From assembly GCA_041581055.1 (NCBI GenBank), contig JBFGCT010000096.1, forward strand, positions 1-15,435: a stretch of DNA of 15,435 bases. Reading direction: 5' to 3'. Both the position numbers and the translations under genes were made by a program. This stretch comes from JBFGCT01 sp041581055 (GTDB lineage: Bacteria > Actinomycetota > Acidimicrobiia > Acidimicrobiales > Ilumatobacteraceae). Below the pieces are notes generated by a model, which had not been told where the DNA came from, ran no database searches, and saw only the letters and a program-made list of their open reading frames with translations. Positions 1 through 8,020 of the stretch are shown in pieces. How positions within the stretch are numbered: position 1 is the first letter of the stretch; the number at the start of each line of letters is the position of its first letter.

Positions 1-1
1 G

Positions 2-465
2 GCGCCCGCGGTGACGACGGATGCGCCGTCGCCGGAGACGACCGTGTTGACGACGGTTGCGCCGGCGCCGGAGTCGACTGCCGTGACGACGGTTGCGCCG
101 GAGCCGCAGCCGGAGACGACCGCGGTGACGACGGTTCCGACGACGGTGGCCCCGGATCCGGAGACGACGGTTCCGACGACGGTGGCGCCGGCGCCGGAGA
201 CGACCGCGGTGACGACGGTTGCTCCCGAGCCGGAGACGCCCGTGGTGACGACGGTTGCGCCGCCCGTGGTGACGACGGTTGCTCCCGAGCCGGAACCGAC
301 CGTGTCGACGACCGCGCCGACCGTGGTGACGACGGTTGCGCCGGCGCCGGAGACGACCGTGGTGACGGCGGTCGTTCCCGTGCCGGAGCCGACGGGTACC
401 ACGACCGCTGCGCCCGAGCCTCCGACGAAGGACGCCGCGACGGTTGTGCCGAAGCCGTTGGCCGC
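2..465 (+). repeat. Degenerate DNA tandem repeat encoding the Pro/Thr-rich stalk
   Basis: The coding DNA repeats units around GTGACGACGGTTGCGCC followed by GGCGCCGGAGACGACC-like segments, giving the peptide theme VTTVAPxPETT many times. Units differ in length and are partly interrupted. The repeat is already in progress at the window edge, so its full extent is not visible. Pro/Thr-rich stretches like this usually form extended, often O-glycosylated, wall-spanning stalks. Confidence 0.8.
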
Positions 466-3400
466 TCCGGGGTCGTGCCCTGATCCGGCGATCGGCAGCG
501 TGCCGCAGATCTTCCACAGCAACAACTTGAACGCCCCGCTCGCGGCCGGCGTCGCGGTGCCGTTCCAGGTCAACGTCGATTTCGACAATGGCGAGCCATG
601 CGAGTGGCGACAGCCGTCCGGCGATGTCAGCGTGTTCGTCGACGGCGTACTGCTCGACACGCAGACCCATGCCGCGGGCAAGGTCGCCAGCCCGAACAGC
701 CCGCTCGACTTCACTGCCACGTTCACGCCGGGCACTCACACGCTCAAGGTGGTCTACGCCGGCGATGCGACATTCGCGGGAGTGGAGGCCACGTTCGTCG
801 TGTCCGCCGGCGAGGCCAGCTTCACGGTGCAGGTCGGCGTCGGCCCGCCGCGCATCGTGTACGGGGAGCCGGTGACCTACGCGGCCGATGTCACCGGTGG
901 CGGAGCGGCCACGCCCACCGGAGCCGTCCGCTTCTTCGGTTTCGACGGCGCCTTCGCCCAGACGTTCTCGGAGACGGTCCCGCTCAGCGGCTCGTCCGCC
1001 ACCGTGACGACGACGGCGATCCCGGTGGGATCGCACTCCGTGGTCGCCGAGTACGAGGGTGATGCTGTCCACCTCCCATCCAGATGGGCCGCGCCCGCAT
1101 CGCTGGCGGTCGACCCGGCGTTCTCGTCGACCTCGCTGTCGTTGAGTCCTCCGGCGCCGACCGAGCCCGGCGAAACGCTGACCGCGCTGGTCGCGGTCAC
1201 GCCGCAGGCGCCGAGTGTGGTCACGCCGCGTGGCAGCGTCGAGATCTCCGCCAACGGGCAGATCCTGTCGATCGAGACGTTGGGACATGACGGAACCGCC
1301 TCGATCGACGTCGTTCCGCCACCGGGCACGACGACCGTGACCGCCCGGTTCGTGCCGGCCGACGGATCATGGTTCGGCAGCTCCAGGACGAGGTTTCACG
1401 TCGTCAATCTCGTCGTACCCACCGTGAGCCTCACCGCCGCCCCGAATCCGGCGCCCTTCGGCGCAACCCTCAACCTGACATCGACGGTGAGCCCTGGCGG
1501 GTTTCCGACGGACACGATGGAGTTCGTCTCCCAGCGCGTGACTGCCGGTGGCGCGGCCGTCATCGACGTGCTCGGCACTGCGACGCTCGATGCTGGGGGA
1601 TCTGCGGCTTCGCTCGCCGTGGACGGCCTGCAACCAGGCGACCACCTCATGACCGCCCGCTACTCCGGCAACGCGACCACTCGCGACGGCAGCTCGCCGC
1701 CGCTGGCCGTGACCATCGGCCGGGCGACCCCGACCGTGACCCCCACGAGCACCGACACCGTCGTCGAGCTCGGAGACGACGTCTCGATCAGGCTGTTCGT
1801 CGTACCCCCGTCGGCTCTCGCGCCAAGCCTCGTCGATCTGTTCGGGCAGAGGGTGACCTTGTTCGACGACGGCGACGAGGTCGGGAGTGGGCTCCTGTCG
1901 GTTGCGGACCCGGCGACGTCGACGTACTCGACCACGATCGTCTTCCCTGCGCACAACGCCGGGACCCGCACGCTGACCGCGGTCTACGGCGGTGACGAGA
2001 TCCTGGCCGACGCTACGGGAACGATCGTCGTCGATGTCGCCCGCCGCGCCACGGGCGTGCGGCTGTTCGGAGCGTTGAATCGCGGCGGCGTCTACGGCGA
2101 CACGTTCACCTTCGACGGCGTCGTCAGCTCGACCGGAACACAGATCCCGAGCGGCACGGTGCGGCTCGTGGCCAATCAGGGGCTGATCGACACCGGCGTC
2201 GTCGACACGTTCGGGAGGTTCTCGTTCGCGACCGACCTCCTGCCCGCCGGACGCCAGTTCGTCTGGGTCGAGTACCTGGGCGACGACACGTTCCTCCCGA
2301 GCAGCGTGCTCGATGTCCTCCCTGGCCGCGACGACCGGATCGACGTGGAGATCTTGAAGTTCGCCTCCGTTCCGGTGGTGACGTTCTCGCCGCCGGACCC
2401 GACCGTCGGCGATGACGTCGCGATCACGGCCGCCGTCGACGGACCGGGGGCCGGCCCGACCGGCAGCGTCGACTTCTACGATCTCGACGTCGCGCCGCGG
2501 CGGTTCCTCGGATCCTCCCCCGTGGACGGTGGTGTCGCCCGCCTGACGTTCAAACCGACGAAGGCACGCACGCTCGTGCTCGCGTCGTACGCGGGTGACC
2601 GCAACTTCGAACCGACGGAGAACCCGCCGCCCTACGCCCTGCTCCAGTCCGCCCCTGCGTCGGCGGCGGTCACCATCTCTGGTCCGGATCAGCTCTCCTA
2701 CGGCTCGAACGGCACCGTGCTCGTCACGGCGACGTCGAACGCCGGCGGTCCGGCCGCCGGCTCGATCACCTTCCGTTCGGGTCTCGGGAACGCGGTCCTC
2801 CTCCGAGTGCCGCTGATCAACGGCGAGGCCCGCCTTCCGATCTGCGGCGGCGACTCGCAGGTCTGCTCCGCCGGTGTTGTCGCCGTCCGGGTCGGAACGT
2901 CCGAGATCTCGGCGGAGTTCTCGTCGTCGACCGGTGGATCGGCGGCTCGGGTGACGACGTCGGTCGAGGTCGTGCCGGCGCCGACCGCGCTCGTCCTCAC
3001 CTCGCCGGCGGTCGTGCAGGTGGGTTCCGCCGTCACGCTCGCCGCCGAGGTCACCTTCGGTGGATCGCGCTCGGTGACCGCCGGCACCGTGACCTTCTAC
3101 TCGCTCGGAAGCGATCCCAGCCCCTCCGCGCGCCGTTTCCTCGGGCAGTCCGACGTCGATGCGCGCGGGCGCGCGACCATCACGGTGCTCAGCGGGGTCG
3201 ACCTCGTCTGGCCGTCCAGTGCCGTCGAAGCCCGATTCGCCCGGTTCGACCAGAACACGTTCGTGCCCAGCTCGGCGACGAATCCGATCACCGTCCAGCG
3301 GATCGAGACCCGTCTCGATCTGTCCGCGCCGGCCGCACCGGTCGGTCAGGCGATGCTGGTGACCGCGCGGGTGCGACCGCTGTCCGGGGGATCGAATCCT

Positions 3401-6400
3401 CGACCCACCGGTGCGATCGCGATCTCGGCGGACAACGGCACGGCCTGCTCGGTCCGGCTCAGCACGACCGAGACGGAGGCCACCTGTCGCGTCTTCTGGG
3501 CCACGGCCGCCACCCACTCGGTCAGCGCGACGTACGCCGGCGACGCGAACTACGAGCCGTCCGGTGCGCAGCAGCTCGTCGTCGCGACCAAGGGCACTCC
3601 GACGCTTCGCAGCTCCGTGTCGCGGCCGGTGATCCAAGGGGCGCCGAGTCGAGTCAGTTGGCGGCCCCCAGCGGGCGCCACCGGTCGCGTCGAAGTCCTG
3701 ACACGCCGCGGCGTCGTGTGCGATGTCGACGTCCTCGTGCTCGGATGCCGTGCCGTCTTGTTCGACGATGTGCCATCGGTTGCGATGGCCACCGTCCGCG
3801 TTCGCTACTACGGCGACGAGAACTGGAACGCCGTCGAAGAAGAGATCCCGGTCACGGTCCGCGGGTGTCACGAGATCGAAGTGTTCACGTACGAACCGAA
3901 CCAAGGGGCCGTGAGGATCGAGACGCCCTCGAACTGCGGGGCGAACGGCTACCTCGTCGGGACGGAGATCGACGTGAGCGCCACGCCGTTCGCGCCGAAC
4001 GAGTTCCGCGGCTGGTGGCGCCTGGACGGTCGGCGGTCCGGCTGGTTTCCCAAGAGTCCGGGGCACCTCGATCGCTCGACCTCGTTCGTCATCGGCGACG
4101 ACTTCACGACCTGGACGATGCGTGCGGAATTCTCGCTGCCATGCCTGCGTGTCGACACCAACGTGATGGGTAGCGGGGAGCTCGCGTTCAGTGCCCCGCC
4201 CGACTGCATCCTGTCCGACGGGTCTCCTGGCTACCTCCACGGCACCGAGCTCGAGGTGTCGCCCGTCGGGCGCCACAACCCCCTCCTCGGCGAAGCCGAC
4301 ATCTTCTACCGCTTCGCCCCGGTCCCCGCGATGGCGCAGCTCTTCGCGATCGGCGACATCCTGCCGAACGCACAGGGACAGATCGTCCAGCCGTCCCCCG
4401 GCAACGCGACGCCGGCCGCGCTGATCAATCGCCGCCCGCGGCTGCGAACGACCGTCGTGAGCGACATCGTTCTCGGCGCGGTCTTCGGTCCACGCTGCCG
4501 ATCGGTGGTCGTCACCGTCGAACCTGCGAGCCTGGGTGACGAGGTCGAGGTCATCACACCGGAAAACTGCTCCGATCCCGAAGCGGACGGTTTCACGCGC
4601 GGAACGGACGTGCGCGTGCGCGCCGCCTCAGGCGATCAGCAGCTCGTTCTCGCCGGGTGGGACGTCAACGGAGTGCCCGAACCCGACCTGGGAAACGACG
4701 CCGAGGTGGAGCTCCGAATCGGTGCCACCGACGCCGAGGCCGTCGCCCGCTACATCGCCTGCTTCACGGTGCGCGCCGAGTCCGCGCCCGGCGCTGACGC
4801 CGACGGGAATCCCCTCGGGGCGGTGAACGTCGACGGCGCCCCGAACTGCCCCGACGGGAGCGCGCGGTTCACCGAGGGGACATCGCTCGGGCTCGAGGCG
4901 ATCGTGTTGGCGGACGGCGCGACCTTCGCGGGATGGGACGGCGGCGGCGAGTTCGTGTCCGACGCCACCCGCGACGTCGTCGTCGATGCCGATGTCACGA
5001 CGTTCGCCAACTTCTACCTCGCCTCCGTGTGCTCCCAGCTGGCAGTCGGTGCGCCCGCCGGCCTCGTGAACTTCGTGACCGTCGAATCCGGCGATGCGGC
5101 GTCGACGGGATGCGGGCCGAGGTACTACTTCGACGAGGGAAAGGCATTCTGTCTCCGTACGGGCCCTGACCTCTGTGCTGGATACTCCGCCGAGGAACTC
5201 CGGAGTTCCGGATCCTTCCTCTTTCTGCAGCTCGACCCGGCGAATCGCCTCGACGTCTCGGCCGTCGTTGGCGGGAACGCGCCGTCGTGTTTCCCGATCG
5301 ATTGCGCCGGACCGGTGACCGGCGACCTCTCCGTGCGGGTCGAGGCGTGCCAGGCGATCAACACCAGCGTGCTGATCCAGCGCATCGAAGTCGACGCCTC
5401 GGGCGAGATCTCGTGGCCCGACGAGACGTACTACCGCCCGCGTGACTTCGGCGCCGCAATGCGCGACTTCCCCTGGATCGAGGCATTCCCGGAAACCGAT
5501 TGCCGTGGATTCACCGGGTCGACGGGCACGGCCGGCGCCTGGTTCCCCGACACGTTCATCGAGCTGCGGACGTCGCCGCCCGCGGTGGGATTCCGCTACC
5601 TCGGCTGGGCAGGCGTGGACAACGAGATCACGCCGTTCGTCGATCCCGCGCCACTGCAGACCAGAGCGACGCCGACAGACCCGGTGCGGTACTTCGAGCA
5701 GGAGGGCATCGTCGTCCTGACGACCGACGACGCACCGGCGATCAGGGCCGAGGTGCTGTACGGCGTGCAGTGCGGGGAGCTCGTGCTCGGCCAGGGCATC
5801 ACGATCGTCAGCCCGCCGCCGAACTGTCCGGGAGGGCCGCCGGGCTCGAACTCATACGTCGTCGGTTCGCTCGTCATGGTGAACGCAAAGGGGAGGGTCG
5901 GCGGGCGAACGTTCGCCGGATACAGGCGCGGGATCGTCGCCGACACGGTGACGTCGGACCGAGACGCGATCGCGCTCATCGCCGGCCCGTCCGTCAGGGT
6001 TTCGGCGAAGTACCCCTCCGAGACCGACAAGGTGCTGAACACGCTTGCGCAAGTGGGGAAGTATGCCGTCGGGTTGCTCGCCATCGCTGCCCCGGTCATG
6101 CTGACCGTGGTGTGCGGGCCCTGTGGGGTCGCGCTCGCGGCGTTGGCGTTGTCCACGGTGTTGATCGACCACATCCCCGGGGTGGACGGCATGGCCTCGG
6201 CGTACGTCGCGGGGTTCACCCCCATAGGGGCGGCGATGACATTGGCCGAGTGCACCGCCAGATGGGGTTTCGCCAACGGAGAGTCCGAACCCTACGAACC
6301 ACCAGAACTCGGGGGAACACCGACCGCCTCCGAGACGGTCGGTGCGGTCGCCCGGATCGGGGGCCAAGCCGCATCGGCTGGCTGGGCCGCGTATAAGGCC

Positions 6401-6694
6401 GCCAACACGGCTGGGGCCCTCCCACCGGGCACCGCTGCGCTGCGCGCGGTCAGGTGGCAACCAACACCAGCCGGCTTCAACAGCGTCGGCACCGCGCCCT
6501 CCATGGCTGCCGGTTGGCGGGCGTTCCGGTTCGCGAAGACCTACGGGGTTCCAGCCGTGGCGTTCGGCTACGGCGTCTATGCCAACGGCGGCTTCGAGAC
6601 GGATTTCACCGAGTTCCAGACCGTCAACGACCTCCGCGATACGGCGAGGTTCGAGAACTGCATGTCCGCGCCGTACAGGACGCTGGGCATCTGA
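2..6694 (+). CDS. Giant multi-repeat secreted/surface protein (Ig-like and InlB-B-like repeats), 5'-truncated by window edge
   Basis: The frame is open from base 2 and the true start lies left of the window; the GTG at 11 is only the first in-frame start-like codon and sits inside the low-complexity stretch. About 2,230 residues are visible. In order: a Pro/Thr/Val/Glu-rich stalk (to about nt 465); roughly eleven bacterial Ig-like repeats of about 100 residues (nt 490-3860), most ending in a Y-x-G-D/N signature such as YAGDATF, YEGDAV, YSGNAT, YLGDDTF, YAGDANY; then about seven InlB-B-like repeats (nt 3862-6012), several with G-Y/F-x-x-G-T and a later GW or GY. A hydrophobic stretch (nt 6055-6180) contains CGPC, and about 170 further residues close the protein. 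No LPxTG-like sorting signal is visible. Such repeat architectures are typical of adhesins and cell-surface proteins; the specific role is unknown. The gene stands alone, with 98 bases before the next start. Confidence 0.85.
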   Translation, partial: APAVTTDAPSPETTVLTTVAPAPESTAVTTVAPEPQPETTAVTTVPTTVAPDPETTVPTTVAPAPETTAVTTVAPEPETPVVTTVAPPVVTTVAPEPEPTVSTTAPTVVTTVAPAPETTVVTAVVPVPEPTGTTTAAPEPPTKDAATVVPKPLAAPGSCPDPAIGSVPQIFHSNNLNAPLAAGVAVPFQVNVDFDNGEPCEWRQPSGDVSVFVDGVLLDTQTHAAGKVASPNSPLDFTATFTPGTHTLKVVYAGDATFAGVEATFVVSAGEASFTVQVGVGPPRIVYGEPVTYAADVTGGGAATPTGAVRFFGFDGAFAQTFSETVPLSGSSATVTTTAIPVGSHSVVAEYEGDAVHLPSRWAAPASLAVDPAFSSTSLSLSPPAPTEPGETLTALVAVTPQAPSVVTPRGSVEISANGQILSIETLGHDGTASIDVVPPPGTTTVTARFVPADGSWFGSSRTRFHVVNLVVPTVSLTAAPNPAPFGATLNLTSTVSPGGFPTDTMEFVSQRVTAGGAAVIDVLGTATLDAGGSAASLAVDGLQPGDHLMTARYSGNATTRDGSSPPLAVTIGRATPTVTPTSTDTVVELGDDVSIRLFVVPPSALAPSLVDLFGQRVTLFDDGDEVGSGLLSVADPATSTYSTTIVFPAHNAGTRTLTAVYGGDEILADATGTIVVDVARRATGVRLFGALNRGGVYGDTFTFDGVVSSTGTQIPSGTVRLVANQGLIDTGVVDTFGRFSFATDLLPAGRQFVWVEYLGDDTFLPSSVLDVLPGRDDRIDVEILKFASVPVVTFSPPDPTVGDDVAITAAVDGPGAGPTGSVDFYDLDVAPRRFLGSSPVDGGVARLTFKPTKARTLVLASYAGDRNFEPTENPPPYALLQSAPASAAVTISGPDQLSYGSNGTVLVTATSNAGGPAAGSITFRSGLGNAVLLRVPLINGEARLPICGGDSQVCSAGVVAVRVGTSEISAEFSSSTGGSAARVTTSVEVVPAPTALVLTSPAVVQVGSAVTLAAEVTFGGSRSVTAGTVTFYSLGSDPSPSARRFLGQSDVDARGRATITVLSGVDLVWPSSAVEARFARFDQNTFVPSSATNPITVQRIETRLDLSAPAAPVGQAMLVTARVRPLSGGSNPRPTGAIAISADNGTACSVRLSTTETEATCRVFWATAATHSVSATYAGDANYEPSGAQQLVVATKGTPTLRSSVSRPVIQGAPSRVSWRPPAGATGRVEVLTRRGVVCDVDVLVLGCRAVLFDDVPSVAMATVRVRYYGDENWNAVEEEIPVTVRGCHEIEVFTYEPNQGAVRIETPSNCGANGYLVGTEIDVSATPFAPNEFRGWWRLDGRRSGWFPKSPGHLDRSTSFVIGDDFTTWTMRAEFSLPCLRVDTNVMGSGELAFSAPPDCILSDGSPGYLHGTELEVSPVGRHNPLLGEADIFYRFAPVPAMAQLFAIGDILPNAQGQIVQPSPGNATPAALINRRPRLRTTVVSDIVLGAVFGPRCRSVVVTVEPASLGDEVEVITPENCSDPEADGFTRGTDVRVRAASGDQQLVLAGWDVNGVPEPDLGNDAEVELRIGATDAEAVARYIACFTVRAESAPGADADGNPLGAVNVDGAPNCPDGSARFTEGTSLGLEAIVLADGATFAGWDGGGEFVSDATRDVVVDADVTTFANFYLASVCSQLAVGAPAGLVNFVTVESGDAASTGCGPRYYFDEGKAFCLRTGPDLCAGYSAEELRSSGSFLFLQLDPANRLDVSAVVGGNAPSCFPIDCAGPVTGDLSVRVEACQAINTSVLIQRIEVDASGEISWPDETYYRPRDFGAAMRDFPWIEAFPETDCRGFTGSTGTAGAWFPDTFIELRTSPPAVGFRYLGWAGVDNEITPFVDPAPLQTRATPTDPVRYFEQEGIVVLTTDDAPAIRAEVLYGVQCGELVLGQGITIVSPPPNCPGGPPGSNSYVVGSLVMVNAKGRVGGRTFAGYRRGIVADTVTSDRDAIALIAGPSVRVSAKYPSETDKVLNTLAQVGKYAVGLLAIAAPVMLTVVCGPCGVALAALALSTVLIDHIPGVDGMASAYVAGFTPIGAAMTLAECTARWGFANGESEPYEPPELGGTPTASETVGAVARIGGQAASAGWAAYKAANTAGALPPGTAALRAVRWQPTPAGFNSVGTAPSMAAGWRAFRFAKTYGVPAVAFGYGVYANGGFETDFTEFQTVNDLRDTARFENCMSAPYRTLGI
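3862..6012 (+). repeat. Seven cysteine-paired InlB-B-like protein repeats inside the giant gene
   Basis: Repeats start near nt 3867, 4141, 4495, 4759, 5029, 5346 and 5770. Each opens with a Cys in a beta-strand-like stretch (CHEIEVF, CLRVDTN, CRSVVVTV, CFTVRAE, CSQLAVG, CQAINTS, CGELVLG). A second Cys follows, usually as NC, DC or GC (SNC, PDC, ENC, PNC, TGC, TDC, PNC). After it most repeats carry a G-Y/F-x-x-G-T-like turn and then an aromatic GW/GY motif, as in divergent InlB B-repeats. The fifth and sixth repeats are longer and more divergent. The regular Cys pairing suggests one disulfide per repeat (inference). Confidence 0.6.
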
Positions 6695-6776
6695 CGGGCG
6701 AGCTCGTCGGCGGTCAGCGGAGTCCGCGATCACCGCATCGGTTCAGGTCGAGTCGAGACGTGCCGATAGCGCGTCG

Positions 6777-6784
6777 AGAGGAGA
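6777..6784 (+). promoter_or_regulatory. Ribosome binding site of the GH130 gene
   Basis: AGAGGAGA lies eight bases before GTG 6793. It decides the start in favour of 6793 over the in-frame GTG at 6760, which has no comparable site. Confidence 0.6.
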
Positions 6785-6792
6785 TCCGCGAC

Positions 6793-7833
6793 GTGGCCAT
6801 CCCCATCACCCATGATCTAACGGTGCACGGCAGTCAGGGGATCGCGGCCGCGGCGGCGCCGACCGTGCGCCGAGCATCCCCCACCCCGGTCGTCGAGGCG
6901 GGTTCGATCCCCGGCTACGGCCCGATCTTCAACGCCGGTCTGCTGCACCACGACGGCCGGTTCCACCTGTTCGCCCGGGCCGTCCGCGACATGTACCGGC
7001 CGAACACCGAACCGGGTCCGCGGTTCGTCGACTACGTGTCCGACATCGCCGTCTTCGAGTCTTCCGACGGGCTCGAGTACGAGTTCGGGTACATCCTGGC
7101 CCGCGCCGGCGACTACGGGGTCGACTGCTTCGAGGACCCTCGCGTCCAGGTCGTGCGGAGCCGGGGCCGCGAGCGCCACGTGATGACGTACACGAACCTG
7201 CCCTCCAACGACGGGATGCCGTGGCGGGTCGGCGCCCACCAACTGGTCCACGACGGCGAGCGGTTCCACCTCGACCCGGTCAGCGGCCGCCTGCTCGGGC
7301 CGGCCGGCGTGCAGGACAAGGACGCCGTCGTGTGGAACCTGGCCGACGGCCGGGTGGCGCTGGTGCATCGCATCCACCCCGACATGCAGCTGGCGATCTT
7401 CGACGATCTCGAACACCTCTGGGACGCCGGTGACGACTACTGGGACGAGCACCTCGCCGACATCGAGCGGCACACGATCATCCGCCCGTCCCCGGGGGCG
7501 CTCGGAATCGGGGCCGGGGCGCCGCCGCTGCGCACCGAGGACGGCTCGCTGCTGTTCTTCCACGAGCGGCGCGCCGACGGCGCCTACACGATGAACCTGG
7601 CGCTGCTGGACGATCACACCGGACGCCCGATCAGCATCCTCCCCGAGGCGTTGCTCGTCCCCGAGCTCCACTGGGAGATCGAGGGCGACGTCGACAACGT
7701 CATCTTCGTCCAGGGCGCCCACCTCCAGCCCGACGGCGACACCGTCTACCTCGTCTACGGCGCCGCCGACCGCCACGTCGGCGCCGCCACCGCCTCGGCC
7801 GGCCACTTGCTGACGCTCCTGCGCGCCGCCTGA
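6793..7833 (+). CDS. GH130-family glycoside phosphorylase/hydrolase (probable beta-mannoside-acting)
   Basis: The 346-residue product matches the usual length and five-bladed-propeller motif order of GH130 enzymes: FNAG (residues 46-49), FHLFARAVRDMY shortly after, FEDPRV with the candidate catalytic Asp (E114-D115-P116-R117), QDKDAV (174-179), GAGAPPL (240-246) and VYGAAD (321-326). Known GH130 members reversibly phosphorolyse or hydrolyse beta-1,4- or beta-1,2-mannosidic links; which linkage applies here cannot be read from sequence. There is no signal peptide, so it is probably cytoplasmic, which fits a phosphorylase. The GTG start is chosen on the strong AGAGGAGA. The GT4 gene follows after 187 bases on the same strand, suggesting the two act on the same glycan (inference). 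Confidence 0.85.
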   Translation: MAIPITHDLTVHGSQGIAAAAAPTVRRASPTPVVEAGSIPGYGPIFNAGLLHHDGRFHLFARAVRDMYRPNTEPGPRFVDYVSDIAVFESSDGLEYEFGYILARAGDYGVDCFEDPRVQVVRSRGRERHVMTYTNLPSNDGMPWRVGAHQLVHDGERFHLDPVSGRLLGPAGVQDKDAVVWNLADGRVALVHRIHPDMQLAIFDDLEHLWDAGDDYWDEHLADIERHTIIRPSPGALGIGAGAPPLRTEDGSLLFFHERRADGAYTMNLALLDDHTGRPISILPEALLVPELHWEIEGDVDNVIFVQGAHLQPDGDTVYLVYGAADRHVGAATASAGHLLTLLRAA

Positions 7834-7884
7834 CGCGACGTCCGCCCACCGCCAGATCACCGACCCGCGCGCGGACGGCGAGGG

Positions 7885-7911
7885 TTGATCGATCATCGCG
7901 CTGGGTAGCCT
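7885..7911 (+). promoter_or_regulatory. Possible sigma70-type promoter before the GT4 gene
   Basis: TTGATC (7885-7890) and TAGCCT (7906-7911) are separated by 15 bases in the 187-base gap, about 110 bases before the GTG start of the glycosyltransferase. The spacing is short and the match moderate. Downstream of it the leader contains the 12-base palindrome CCCGCCGGCGGG near 7936-7947. If real, the GT4-kinase pair could be transcribed separately from GH130. Confidence 0.3.
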
Positions 7912-8007
7912 GACCGCCGTTCGGTCTGGGGGCACCCGCCGGCGGGCACCGAGAGCAATGGTTCGGGCAGGCTCGCCTGCGTGAACACTCGAGCCCCATC
8001 ACGATCC

Positions 8008-8013
8008 GAGGAG
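8008..8013 (+). promoter_or_regulatory. Ribosome binding site of the GT4 gene
   Basis: GAGGAG lies seven bases upstream of GTG 8021. It fixes that start, which is immediately followed by the N-terminal beta-strand of the glycosyltransferase fold (HVAIVSTYPP). Confidence 0.65.
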
Positions 8014-8020
8014 TCCCGAC

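Noticed and set aside
1367..4276. Long open frame on the minus strand, opposite the giant gene
   Set aside because: It is Arg/Asp/Gly-rich with no recognisable motif and lies antisense to clearly homologous Ig-like repeats; long shadow frames are expected at this GC content.
5980..6694. LPxTG-type sortase anchor at the end of the giant protein
   Set aside because: No LPxTG-like motif followed by a hydrophobic and basic tail is present; the hydrophobic segment is about 170 residues from the end.
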